64,000 nt of DNA from Apodospora peruviana (taxonomy: Eukaryota; Ascomycota; Sordariomycetes; Sordariales; Lasiosphaeriaceae): contig JAUEDM010000003.1 in the NCBI GenBank assembly GCA_033439685.1, positions 2,634,001-2,698,000 on the forward strand, given 5' to 3'. This document shows, piece by piece, positions 35,783 through 46,651 of this stretch; the first letter of the stretch is position 1, and each line of letters starts with the position of its first letter. The notes beneath the pieces were generated by a model. It was not told where the DNA came from. It ran no database searches and saw only the letters and a program-made list of their open reading frames with translations. The translations under genes were made by a program, and so were the position numbers.

Positions 35783-37562
35783 ATGCATAACCAGATCATC
35801 GGCTCCGTGGGCATGGACCAGGAGAGTCACATTGCTCAAGACAACACGTACGGACACGACAACTGGGTAGACATGAACTCATATCACCACCATGCCACGA
35901 TGGGCGAGTATGAAGGAGGTTTTACCTACATACCGCCCATCACCCACGGCCTACCTTCCGAGTCTCTGAACAGGATGCCGCCGCCGCCGCCGCCTCAAAA
36001 CGTACAACAACCACAGACAACACATGCGCAGCTACCGATGCTCATAATGCCCCATGCGACTTGGCCGAGCATGTTGACGAACCCAAATAACTATGGCCCA
36101 CACTCAGTTCCGCCAGTTGCTATCCCCCCTGTCACGGCGCCGCTAAAGACGTCCAAGTTGCCCGCAATCCAGACCACATCTCAGCCTCGAAAGACGTTGA
36201 CCGACGACGACCGGCGTCGCATGTGCCAGTATGCAAAAGACCATCCCAACGCTAAGCAGACAGATATCGGTGCCGAGTTCGGTGTCGAGAGGAGGTAGGT
36301 CATTGACCTTGAGACCTGATGAGTATGTTGATTCTAACACTATCGGTAGCACCGTGTCCAAGGTATTGCGCAACAGGGAGAAGTATCTTAACGCAGAGGA
36401 CCGAAGCAGTTCTCCAATCAAGCGCACCAAAGGAAAAAGTGTGGACATCGAGAAAGCTTTAGAGAACTACATCCGAAACGCCAAGAAAACGGGCATTTCG
36501 GTGACCAGCGAAACCCTGAAGGAGAAGGCGAATTTATTTTCGAAGACGATGGGCAGCCCTGCGGATGATCACATCAAGACGTTTAACTCCGCCTGGCTGG
36601 ACAAATTCCTGGTTAAGCACTCGATCGGTCACGGGAGGCTGATGCGCAGAGCTTCTGAGACCAACATCCCAGACAGCATCCGGGGATCGCCATCGCTTAG
36701 TGCATCGCAACCATCGAGTGCCATCTCACCAGCTTCGCCATGTGCGCACCCTTCTCCATCTCCTTTGTCGGCAAACAGGAGCGACGAAGAGAAAGAGAGC
36801 ATTAACAACTACATGGACTTCACTGCGGACGGCAGCGCCTACAAGCACTGCAACTCACAAAGCACAACGTCTCTCTCGAGCGCTTTCACTGACGGTGGGG
36901 GTTCGTCCTTTTCCGGGAGCGCTTTGAGTCCCACGGCGTCTTTCAACTTCTCTCCTGACAGCAACGTTGGAGTATTCCTTGCTTCTGATCATAGCAGGCA
37001 GATTCCTCCTCCTGGAGGTGCGGCATCCAACTTTCAGCGTCCGCGGAGTCAAACATTTCCAACCCTGGATTTGGAGTATATGAACCAACAGCAGAATACC
37101 GAGCCCTTGACGCCAAAGTACCACGTCCCGTCCACCGCACCGACGTCCGCTCTCGATTCGCCGGCCAACGAGATCCAGGCGCCACATTTCGGTATGGACC
37201 ATGCGATTACTTCACCGCAGCTCCGCCACAGCAGCAGCAACGGCAGTCTAGCGGGAAGGTCGACTACCACACCGCTTACCGCCAGCGCTGTGGGATCTTC
37301 CCCTAATTCTCCGACGCAGGAGGATGCACGAAGAGCCGCCGATACTCTCTTGTCGTTTATCCAGAGCTCAGGCGGGTTCGTAGACCAGAGCGAGTACGTG
37401 GCTGTGCTGAGGTTGACGGAGAAGCTTCGTATACACCAAGCTCAGCTTTCCAAGGCTGGTGTCCATGGAATGGGGGGTTTATCGCGCATACCGGAAGGTG
37501 ACAGCGAGATGACGAACGCTCCTTCAATGATGGTGGGAAAAGAGTCGGCGATGGGTGCTTAA
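35783..37562 (+). CDS. CENP-B/Tc5-type HTH DNA-binding protein
   Basis: Exons 35783-36294 and 36350-37562 join in phase across a 55 nt intron to give 574 residues. A Pro/His/Asn-rich leader (1-135, with a poly-Pro run near 66-71) precedes a CENP-B N-terminal helix-turn-helix at about 136-185 (RRMCQYAKDHPNAKQTDIGA, then STVSKVLRNREKYL). The intron splits this helix. A second, CENPB/Tc5-type HTH follows at about 195-265 (EKALENYIRNAKKTGISVTS, then FNSAWLDKFLVKHSIGHGRL). The rest is Ser/Pro-rich and disordered. No DDE nuclease domain is present, so this is a DNA-binding protein derived from a pogo-like transposase rather than an active element. A role in transcription or chromosome structure is inferred. 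The long upstream desert suits a regulated gene. Confidence 0.92.
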
Positions 37563-39467
37563 AATTAGGGCTGCCCTCGACTTTCTACTAGGAACACACA
37601 CATACGACTTCGACGAATACGATGAATCGCGACGACATTCCCCTCACCAGTGCTTTTGTTATTCTCTCTAGAATCAGCCAAGGAACCACGACCGTATCAA
37701 GGCCTCTCGCGAGGCTCGAAAGGGATCCCCATGATTCCGACACCATTTACATGTACCCATTTCTCAAACTCTACATATATCCCATACCCTTTTTCGCTAT
37801 TCGACCTACATATACCCAACAGTGGCGGAGTCCACTTGGTTCACCGATTTCTCAACATCTCCACCGCTCACGCATGCGAAGATTCTGCGCTCACGCGAAC
37901 GAGGATTTAAATATCCGTTTTTCTACGCTTCCGGTTGACCTGTCCTATTCATTCTGGGGTTGTTCTTTTCTCGATGCTCACCTCTTTGTTTCAGGGGGGA
38001 GACCGTTGTTGACGATGAATGTGGTATCATGACCCTTCTCTCTTTACATTTCTTATTTTGTTCAGATTATGAGTCTCTTCTTTTCTTCTCCTTTACCTTT
38101 CTTCTATCCTATTTTGTTCTATATCTTCCAACTTATCTGTATTATTCTTTGGAGCATCTGGGTTTGCATTTATTTCCGTGACCACGACAAACCACGACAA
38201 ACCACGACAAACCACGCAAAGAACCGAGCTGCGTGGTAGGAGAACATCCGTCCTTCACTGATTGACTCGACACTCGAAAACTGACAGACCAACCGACCGC
38301 CATGGACGACCGAGTACCTTTGAACGAGCAATAACAATCTTCGGAATCGGAGTTTTCTCCGGGGCGTGGTGATGGATATGCAAGGGTTGCATGAAAGAGG
38401 GAGGGGGAGGCCATGGTGGAAGAGGGGTACAGACTCACTTGCAAAGGCAACATATCGGGGAAATCTCAAGAGCATTATTTGTTCACACGAAGCTTTTTTT
38501 TATTGCCTCCTTTCTGGTCTGTTGTTTGTCTAATTGGGAGGAAGGACACGAAATCTTGGATGTTTTTTTGTGAGTGGGTGGAAGGATGGTGGAAGGATGG
38601 TGGATCTTGGATATCATCGGCAGACTGGCGCTCTGGGAAGGAGGTAGGACGAGAGGTGTTTAATCGCTTTGGAGATGAAATTGTAGGAAACTCGAGGCCA
38701 TCCCGAAATGGATATCCATGTTTCCTCTGATTTTATCTCTAGCCTCTGGGGTCAGTTTTGGCTTGGCATCTTGTTTGGCTGAGGAGTAAAGCGGAATATG
38801 CCAAACGAACAAATAGGGCTTCTTCGGTAGGGAGAGATGTCTCTGACGAATGCTACCTGCCTCCTTCTACTCGTTGCGTTCAATTTAGCCTACATAGGCA
38901 AGGTACCTCACCCTAAGACTATTCCTTGGATGCTGCCCTATCAAAACGTGTTTCATCTACCACCTATCTACTTAACCGCGGAATACCAATGAAATAGGTA
39001 GTATTCTGTCTTGCTTTTCGGGCCTCCTCTTTTTGTGAATATTGTCTGCTCTGTTATCTGTTTGCTCGTCCGTATACATCTGCGTGTAGTATATGACCGA
39101 TCGGCTGGTTATTGATTGAGATGATTTGTTACGCATGACCTGTGGCTTGAGTTCCATGTTGTGTTGCAGTGGTTATCATTTTAAAAGGATGTTACTGTCA
39201 CGCTTGGCTATATGTCGGAACCCGGCCGGAGAGATAAGTCCCATTGAACCAACAACACCGCCGTCAGCCAGGTAGGTGCCAATAGGTACCATATAATGTA
39301 CGGATAACCCTGTCTGTCCATGGTCGTCTTACCTGCCTAAACACCACTGTGATATCTCTCGGCACTGTACATACGTATACCGACCATGAATCTGGACTTT
39401 ATCTCTCTCATTCAAACAGACCTAGACACATATTATGTACCTACCAAGCTAGCAAAAGGCAAAAGAA
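37563..39467. other. Intergenic between two convergent genes
   Basis: 3' regions of the CENP-B-type gene and the PXA gene. It contains a 10 bp tandem repeat (listed) and AGGTACCT/GGTAGGTGCC-type motifs near 38889 and 39271. No gene supported. Confidence 0.55.
38181..38220 (+). repeat. 10 bp tandem repeat
   Basis: ACCACGACAA is repeated three times (38181-38210) and followed by the variant ACCACGCAAA. Confidence 0.95.
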
Positions 39468-42400
39468 CTAAGTAGATGTAGAAGAGGGCAACCTTCCCGC
39501 CCAAAGCTCAGAAACACCCTTCTCCGCCAGCTCAGGCATCAGTCGCACGAGAACCAGTTCCAGCACGCCGTACACGAGATGCTTGTTGCAGTAGGCATCA
39601 CTAAAGACGCCCAGAATGCCAGATTCGATATCTGCTAGTATCTGCTCATCGTATGCTGCCTCCTCATCATCCCCAGCAGCTTTCTGTGTGTCATGCGGCG
39701 CTGCTGGGCTAGGGTTGTTATTCCCCATCACCTTCCTTTTCTCTCCCCTGCTGCTGTCACCGTTATTACTTGCACCACCAGTACCTAGCTGCCGTTCTTG
39801 ACCGACACCGCCGTTATTCGGAGCGGACCGCTGCGGTGAGGAGGACGAAGAAGCTTGTCCCCCATCGGATATCGACCCTTGTCCAAGATGCTGCTGCTTT
39901 GGCGCCGACGACGACGCGCTGATGCCGTCGTGGCCAGGAAGAGAAGAAACGGCATAACCGCTACTGCTGCTGCTGCTAGCACCAGCAGTTGCAGCAGAGC
40001 TAGAAGACTGACGGTGAGCAGCAGCAGTTGCAGTCATAACACCGCCAAAATACAATCTACCCACCACATTCCGAGAGGGGACAAGGTTGGCCCAAATAGC
40101 TCTAGCGCACCTGCGACGCAGAGCACGCAGCTCGAGTTCGGACAAGGGCGGTGTCATGGTCGAGACACCAGGCATATTGTTCGGAAACAGAGCACCTCGC
40201 ACGTTCCGGAGAAGTGGGGGCAGGCTCGCCGGGTCGAGCAAATACCGATGGATACCATGAGATAATAGTCTATATGGGTGAACCGTTTCAACACATGGTA
40301 AGCAAAAAAGAAAAACCTGGGTGGGTTAATTTGGAGGGTAGGTATGGTGTTTCATGCGTCCGGGGAGCGAAATACTACGGGTTAAGGGTGGGTGAGATGG
40401 AGGGGAGGGGAAGCGGGTTTTCGGAGGTATGATCGAGGGGAGAACGACGAGATGGCGAACAATGGGACTGTGATTGCTCCAGTTCTCGTGGATAAGACCG
40501 TACGTTTTGTGGACAAGGGTGATGGTAAGGAGGATGGCCGTGATTTGCTCTCTCCAGCACCCTTTCGACTGTTGAGTGCAGGACGCGTCCGAGTTGAGGG
40601 GAACAAACACGTGTGGAGCAGCGGTGGTGAGGCCGGTCACGATATCGTCTCCACCGAAGAAACGGAATTATCGCGCTGGAAGGCGCGGCATAATGCTCCA
40701 AAATTGAGCGCGACACCGATCAACCCTGGTTCCAGTGGCTTGAAAAGCTTCCAGGGTGTGAGGGCCAGAGCTTCCGACTTCAATGCGGGGGACAGGGAGG
40801 TGAACTTGGAGATGGTGGGGAGACGCTGACACTTCTCCCACTTTGTCAGTGATCAAGGTCTCATCGGTCCCCCATCGTCCATATTCCATCGGACCCGTAC
40901 TCGGAGCAGGAACTCTGCAGTCTGATGCTTGATCTCTTCAAGCGTTGTGCCTCATGATCATTGCCAAGTTGGACAGCCCGAGAGGTCAGGGCGGCTAGGG
41001 TGGTGAGCGAAAACCCGGACAATACTGGGGTGGTCAAGACGCATACTGTGATGATAAAGCAATGCAGTGCCGCATATGGCGCTCAGCTGTTCTGTCTCGA
41101 TCGGGGGAGCCAAGTCTTGCATGTCGCGCACACCAATAGAAGGTTGGTGATCTGATAGCCAGACCTGCCGGACGACTGAAGGGGAGATGGGGACCATGTT
41201 GCGAGTGACATATCATTCCGGGGACCGTGGGCCGCGATGAGCCGTCGAGAGCTCGTCATGCTCGCCAAGCTCGGGCAGCTTTTGCTAGTAGTTGAGTAGC
41301 AGCCATGACGGGGGAAGGACGCCATCCAGTACGGGGCAAGCCGCATCGGAGGTAAATCTGCCTGTCGAAGAGCAGGGCAAACGTCTTCTGCTCGACAACC
41401 CAGATGAAGAGGCCGCGCATCGGACACGGCACGGGGTGGGGCTGTACGAAGCGCGATCGCGAAATTCGGGCGGAAGAGGGACGCTGCTGGTCGATGGACG
41501 TGAACTTTTGCGTGTAGTTTAATGAGGTGGATGACCATGGCTGGCGGGCTTGGAAGAGGGCCCAGAAAGGAGGTATAGGGTGGGCGATCCCTGTAGCCTC
41601 GCAAGCCCGGCGCGTAGACAACGTTCGTCGATGGACCGTTTGTCCCGTTTGGCAAGCCCCGCGACGCCGACAGAGCAAATAGGAGGCGGCCAAGCCAGTT
41701 CAGTGCTGCCATTGGCCAGGGCTGATGGAGGTTTCCAGATGCAGACATAGCGGGTCAAAGAAGGCCAAGGGAAAGTCAGGGGTCCTGCTGGTCGCCGATG
41801 CGGCCGCAGGACCTTGTGCAGGTGTGTTCCACTGCGTCCCGGCTTTCCCCCCGAAGCCTTGCGACGGCCAGGCATTGGTTAAACATTGGCAGAGGCACTG
41901 CGTCCAGTGACCTTCTCCTGCTGGGTTCAGAGCACCAGACACCCACCACACACCTTCCACAACCACACAATCTTGGTGTTTCTTTCAGCCCGATTCCAGA
42001 CCATCCACGGATGCATGCCAACCGGCCGCCTGCCACTTGCACCAAGGCGCGGTTCGGTCCATGATTCGCGAAGTCGGTGGCACACCTCCAAGTCCAGTGA
42101 CTGGCCTGTCATGCGGTGCAACGGGAATGGTCATGCAAAGGGATGTAAAAGGGGTTGGAAAGGGTAAAGTCGAGAAAATAAAGAGATATTTCCCTACCTG
42201 TCAATCTTGCCGTCGACACCAGCCATTCGTCCTGGCCGTGCCATGGTGATCCACTGCAGCATCGATAATGCGCCGCATAACCACGGCATCCGCACGTCCA
42301 TCTCGATCAGATTCGAGATTGCAGACCAGCATCGAAACGCTAGCACTGGGGTCTTGACTGGCTCTGGCTCCATCTTTGATGGCTTGGCAGATTGTGTAGG

Positions 42401-43626
42401 TGCCAATCCGGCCATGTGACGAGGCGCGCCGTCGTCGTGATCATGCAGGCCGCGGGAAATGCGCCGAGGGAGCGAGCGGGAGGCGATCAGGATCGTGAAG
42501 ATCACCCGCACGAAAGAGATTGCCAGAAAGCACCAGTGCACGACCGTCCAGAACAGCGTCTGGATGGAGAAGCTTTTACGGTAGCGTACGGCGGGTTCCC
42601 TGTCTGCACCGCTCCTCGAACGTCCTTCTTGACCAGTCGCCTTTCGTCGCTCGACGACCCTGGTCACAACCAACAAGATCTCCAATATCAGCCATGGCTC
42701 CGATAGTTTGTTGGCCACATTGTTGCCGATGATCAGCTCGGAAAGTATCTGGCCAACCAGAGCCGTCAAGCAGCCGTTTTCGAGGTCTTCTGTGGGGAGG
42801 AGGATTGCGAGGACGCCTTGAGAAAGCAGCTGACGATACGCCGCTTCGTTTTCGGTCTGTTCGGCGATGCTCTCAGGGTCCCCTCGGCGAGGAAATGGTG
42901 AGAGGGCAGGAAGTGGACAGAGCGAGTGGTAGATCTCGTGAGGATTCGTCTCGATCGGGGGCTGCGTAAATGGATTGTGTGCTGCTCGGTAGGCTAGATG
43001 CGTCACTAGGTCGTCAGCGGGGCCCGATTCTCAGCCGAGGAAGATGCTTTGAGCAGCAGAGGGAAGAGCGGACCAGTGATGTGTCTGTCTAGAAGGTCTG
43101 GGAGCTCGTCCAAAAGCAAGCTCTCTAGGTCGACCTTTCGGAGGCGTTGCTCAAGCGCTCTGGTGCAGTGGGCAATGAGCTGGACAATCTCGGCCACAAA
43201 GACCTCGTCGGGGGTGATCTTGGTGTACCAGTTCTGGACGTATTCGCGCAGGATGATAGCAATTAGCGCATACAGTTGTAGGTCCACATCGTTCCGGCTC
43301 GTAAGTGGTGGCAGTAGTCCCTCCACTGAAGTCGATATGTTCTTGCCCTTGTCCACCTGCTGCTGCTGGGGGCACAAAATGCGACGGATGAGGATGGCGG
43401 TGGCGCGGTCAGACAGAGGATCAGAAGCGGCGCCATTGCGAGCACCTCGACGGCCACCTCCGGCTCCGCTGCTGCTACCACCGTCGCCTCGTCCTCCAGT
43501 TACCGCACCCGGGGTCTGGGCCGGCGGATTACTTCCTGCCCCTGTTGGCTCCGGGCTGGAGCTGGTGTTCGGTCGCGGAGTCGGAGTGCGGGCAGGGCCA
43601 GGGCCCTGGATCGCGGCTGTCGTCAT
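39468..43626 (-). CDS. PXA-domain membrane protein, sorting-nexin related
   Basis: Three exons join in phase: 43074-43626, 42198-42993 and 39468-40269, giving 716 residues. Residues 1-75 are disordered (Gly/Ser/Pro). A PXA-type domain follows: DPLSDRATAILIRRIL, then LREYVQNWYTKITPDEVFVA, DLLDRHITAYRAAHNP, and the conserved block LLPTEDLENGCLTALVGQIL near residues 250-268. A hydrophobic segment at about 327-356 probably spans a membrane. The C-terminal part has LDPASLPPLLRNVRGALFPN, a Ser-rich low-complexity insert and DAYCNKHLVYGVLELVLVRL. PXA domains occur in Mdm1/Snx13-type proteins at ER and endosome membranes; the exact role here is unknown. The second intron (40270-42197) is unusually long, but the phase (AG|A) and the joined text GKIDR-LLSHGIHRYLLDP both fit. 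If this is wrong, these are two neighbouring genes. Confidence 0.8.
40270..42197 (-). other. Inferred 1,928 nt intron of the PXA gene
   Basis: The donor is AG|GTAGGG at 42197 and the acceptor is CCCATATAG at 40271-40270. Frames inside (a plus-strand one at 40392-40829 and a minus-strand one at 41083-41748) carry no recognisable domain. No terminal repeats of a transposon were seen. Most introns in this window are 45-180 nt. Confidence 0.65.
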
Positions 43627-44613
43627 CGCGATGCAGTCAAATCATCGTCATCGCCGTGCACCTTGCAGTTTCCTGGTCATTTCGGCACCTCAGGACGGGG
43701 CGATACGTGATAAATGATAAATCGGCCTCTGGATTGGAATTTACTCTGGCTTCTCTCTTTCGTTTTCCTATCGCGCTGTCTCCGTGCGGCTTTGGGTGGT
43801 GGCTGTTCGATTGTGGAGGTCGCTGTTGGCATCTACTCGTGCTGTGGTCGTTAAGTGGTCGTAGCAGCTGCTGGAGCTTCAGTCGCTGAAAGGTGGGTTA
43901 TTAAGTCCCGGGTTATCACACGCTGACCGGTTGCCGCATTTGGGGTAGGAGTGGCCACTGGCGTGACTGGTCCCTGAAAATCAAAGCGGCAGGCGGTGAG
44001 AACCGGGAACCCACGACCAACATGGTCAACACCCAATCGGACCCGACGTCTTGGCATTGCAATGGAATCGATCTTGGCACCTGCCACCACTAACATGCAG
44101 CTCACATGTGTCATCATCATCAGCCATCCGACCAATTTTTCAAGAGTAAACGTGGCAATGCTCGATATTGATACTTATCAATTTTATTCTTCATGGCGCA
44201 ATCCACTATGTCCTTAAGAACATAGACAAGGACCAAACAACTGTGTGCTACGTCCGACGCATGCAAGAAGTCGTTGGGCCTGGCCCGGGCGCCGTTCGGA
44301 ACGTCCCGATTTTTGTCTTCAGACGGGTCGGTCCGGCGCCACGCCCGCTAGGTTCACACAGGCGAGACAGGGTCCACTACCCATCTTATTCAGGGCTTCC
44401 CTTGCAGCTCTGTTGTAAAGTTAAGGCAACTTCCCTTGGGATGAGGCGTCGGGAGAATGATACGCAAGGGCCACATATATCATTCATACAATACAGTACA
44501 GTACAGTTTGGCCCTTATATATGCCCGACATGTCCCTCCACAAGACGGATAAACAAATGCGAGAGACAATGGGTAAAAAGCCATTTCAGATACCAAAGAA
44601 CGCCAATTGCCGC
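43627..44613. other. Intergenic between PXA gene start and mss51 end
   Basis: Promoter of the PXA gene on the left and 3' region of mss51 on the right. A short CAGTACAGTACAGT run lies near 44495. No coding exon supported. Confidence 0.6.
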
Positions 44614-46239
44614 TTATTCCTCTCTCCTATGCGTAGCTTCATACCTAGATTCGATTTTGCAGTCAGTATCGGGCAGACGTCTTCACTGCAACATAGGATC
44701 ACTAACCTCTTTCCTCGGAACGACCATATTCCCCAATTTCCGGCACTGACATCTTGAGGGTCGAGATCATTCAAATCCCACCTAAGGCTGCGAAAAGCAT
44801 TCTCACCAGGCTCCATCAAGATGTCAAACTCACCCGCCGCCGACTTCTTGACCCAGTTGATATCACGCTCCATATCCTCCTGGGTATAGCCAGTAACGAT
44901 GACAGGCGCTTTAGTCTCAAGGAGCATGGGAATGGTCTCCTCCCACTCGTGCGAGCTAGCCGGATGGCCCAACCCGGGATGAAACATAATGAAGCAGTCA
45001 AAGTACGGGTCGTACGGGTAGAAATGACCGACTTTATGGAGGGTGTGGTAATAATCCACAATTGTGCTGATCTTCATCGTGGGCCACACGCGGTCCTCGA
45101 CGACTGCGCCAAACGGGTTCGTGGCTGTCCGAGGAGGGAGGGGGAACTCATCGTCTCGGTTGGTCATGCTCTCTGGGCCAATGAAAACAAGATGGAATCT
45201 GGCCCGTGGGAACAGGTGTGCCAGTTGAACCCAAACATCGCGGGGAAGTGATGATTCGGCTCGGGCCCCAAGAATAAACAGACGGACCGCTGGGGCTTCT
45301 GGCCGCAGCCCCTTGACGTCGTCTCCGCCTCCAGACCGTGGAGGATGCAGAGTATATCGCAGAGCTGTGTTGAAATCAGTTTCGATTATCACTGGAAGTC
45401 GGCAAGAGGTCAGGTCACACAAACGTACCGCTAAAGCTCTTGAGCCCCTCGACTGTAAGTCTGCCGCCAGCCTTGATATTGTAGGGGCTAAGCTCATGGA
45501 GGACGCTTGCGATTGTGACAGGATATGTCAACAGTCTCGTTGCCTGCCTCATGTGCCGGTCATTATTGATCGCCGCAAAGTTCCTTGTATATAGAAAGGT
45601 ATCCCAGTTGGTCATGTTGACCAGGGCCTCCTCTAATTGTGGGCCTGAGTATTCGAACTCGGGAAAGAAGCGTCCAGACCGAAGATCATGGTCGTCCTCA
45701 TTGATCTGGCGCAGGGTGTCGCAAATTTGTAGGTGGTTCTCGTAGTCGTCGGCCCAATGTTCCTTGCTGCAATATACCGGAATGCCACAGTCGGGACACT
45801 CGAAATCAACATGTTTGGGAGGAAGACTGCCAGCTTCGGTGTTCGCGAGGCCCGGTCGATGACTATGGTGGGGACAGCTGGCATGTCGCCGTATATAGGC
45901 GGCGCGTTGTCGTATCTCGGGAATGGGAGAGTTCGTGAAGGAGTGGAAGAGGTCGTCGGGTGCTAGGACCCGGTTCGATGGCGCGCCTTGGGAAGCCGAG
46001 GCTGGGGTTCTTGAGGAGAAACTCGGCTGTGCCAGCCCGGAAGACAACCTTCTTGCGGAGGGGCTCCGGGCGGGCCGGGAGATGGGTAGCGAGCTCGTCT
46101 TTCCGTGAAGGGAGCGCTGCTGCGAAGACTGCACGACAAAGCCGATGCCTGGGCTGGCCCATCCACCGAGCCCGGCAGAACATTGAACGCAAACCTTTGA
46201 CAGTGTTGGGCGCATTGCGCGGTCAATACGGAAAGCCAT
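44614..46239 (-). CDS. mss51: Mss51, mitochondrial COX1 translation activator
   Basis: Mss51 acts at the matrix side of the inner membrane, where it activates COX1 mRNA translation and binds new Cox1. Three exons join in phase: 45429-46239, 44707-45364 and 44614-44644, giving 499 residues. The Arg/Ser-rich, acid-poor leader of about 90 residues is a mitochondrial presequence. A MYND-like zinc site follows: Cys122, Cys148, Cys151, Cys157, His161, His169 and Cys173. Two Cys-Pro pairs (122-123 and 148-149) recall the heme-linked CPX motifs of yeast Mss51. The C-terminal domain has ALRYTLHPPRSGGG, FILGARAE, IMFHPGLGHP and NWGIWSFRGKRYEATH. The last exon is only 31 nt. It is divergent from rse1. 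Confidence 0.94.
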
Positions 46240-46651
46240 TTCAGAATCAATTTGTGTTCAGTAGTTGTGTGGTGTGTGGTCGGTCCGTGGTGATCTGATC
46301 TTTTTGGAGCTCCTTGAGGTCCTTGCACTCAAATCGGACGTTGAATTGCTTGAGCTTGGCCTTCGGATCCACCCAATCGGCGTGCGTGTAAGCCACAGTT
46401 CGAGGATCCACTTGCCGCAGGATGCCCAGAGCGCACCAATAGCTGTCGCCGGGCCTCGTCCATTCTCAATAATTTTTACCAGGCACGCCAGGCAACCAAA
46501 AGCTTTGATCGATCAACACGAAACTTCAACTGCATTTCTTTCGGCATCAACACGTCACATTCTCTCAATTCCCAGCCAAAACTTGCAAGCTGCGAAACCT
46601 CCAGATTCCAATAGAGCCGCGCCGGCATTCTGCGCGAGTACTCCTGCAGCC
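46240..46651. promoter_or_regulatory. Short divergent promoter of mss51 and rse1
   Basis: Only 412 bp separate the two ATGs, so both genes must share this control region. No TATA box or known site was singled out. Confidence 0.7.

Noticed and set aside
41083..41748. 221-codon minus-strand frame inside the long PXA intron as an extra exon or nested gene
   Set aside because: No recognisable domain, and the flanking exons already join in phase to give family-like text without it.
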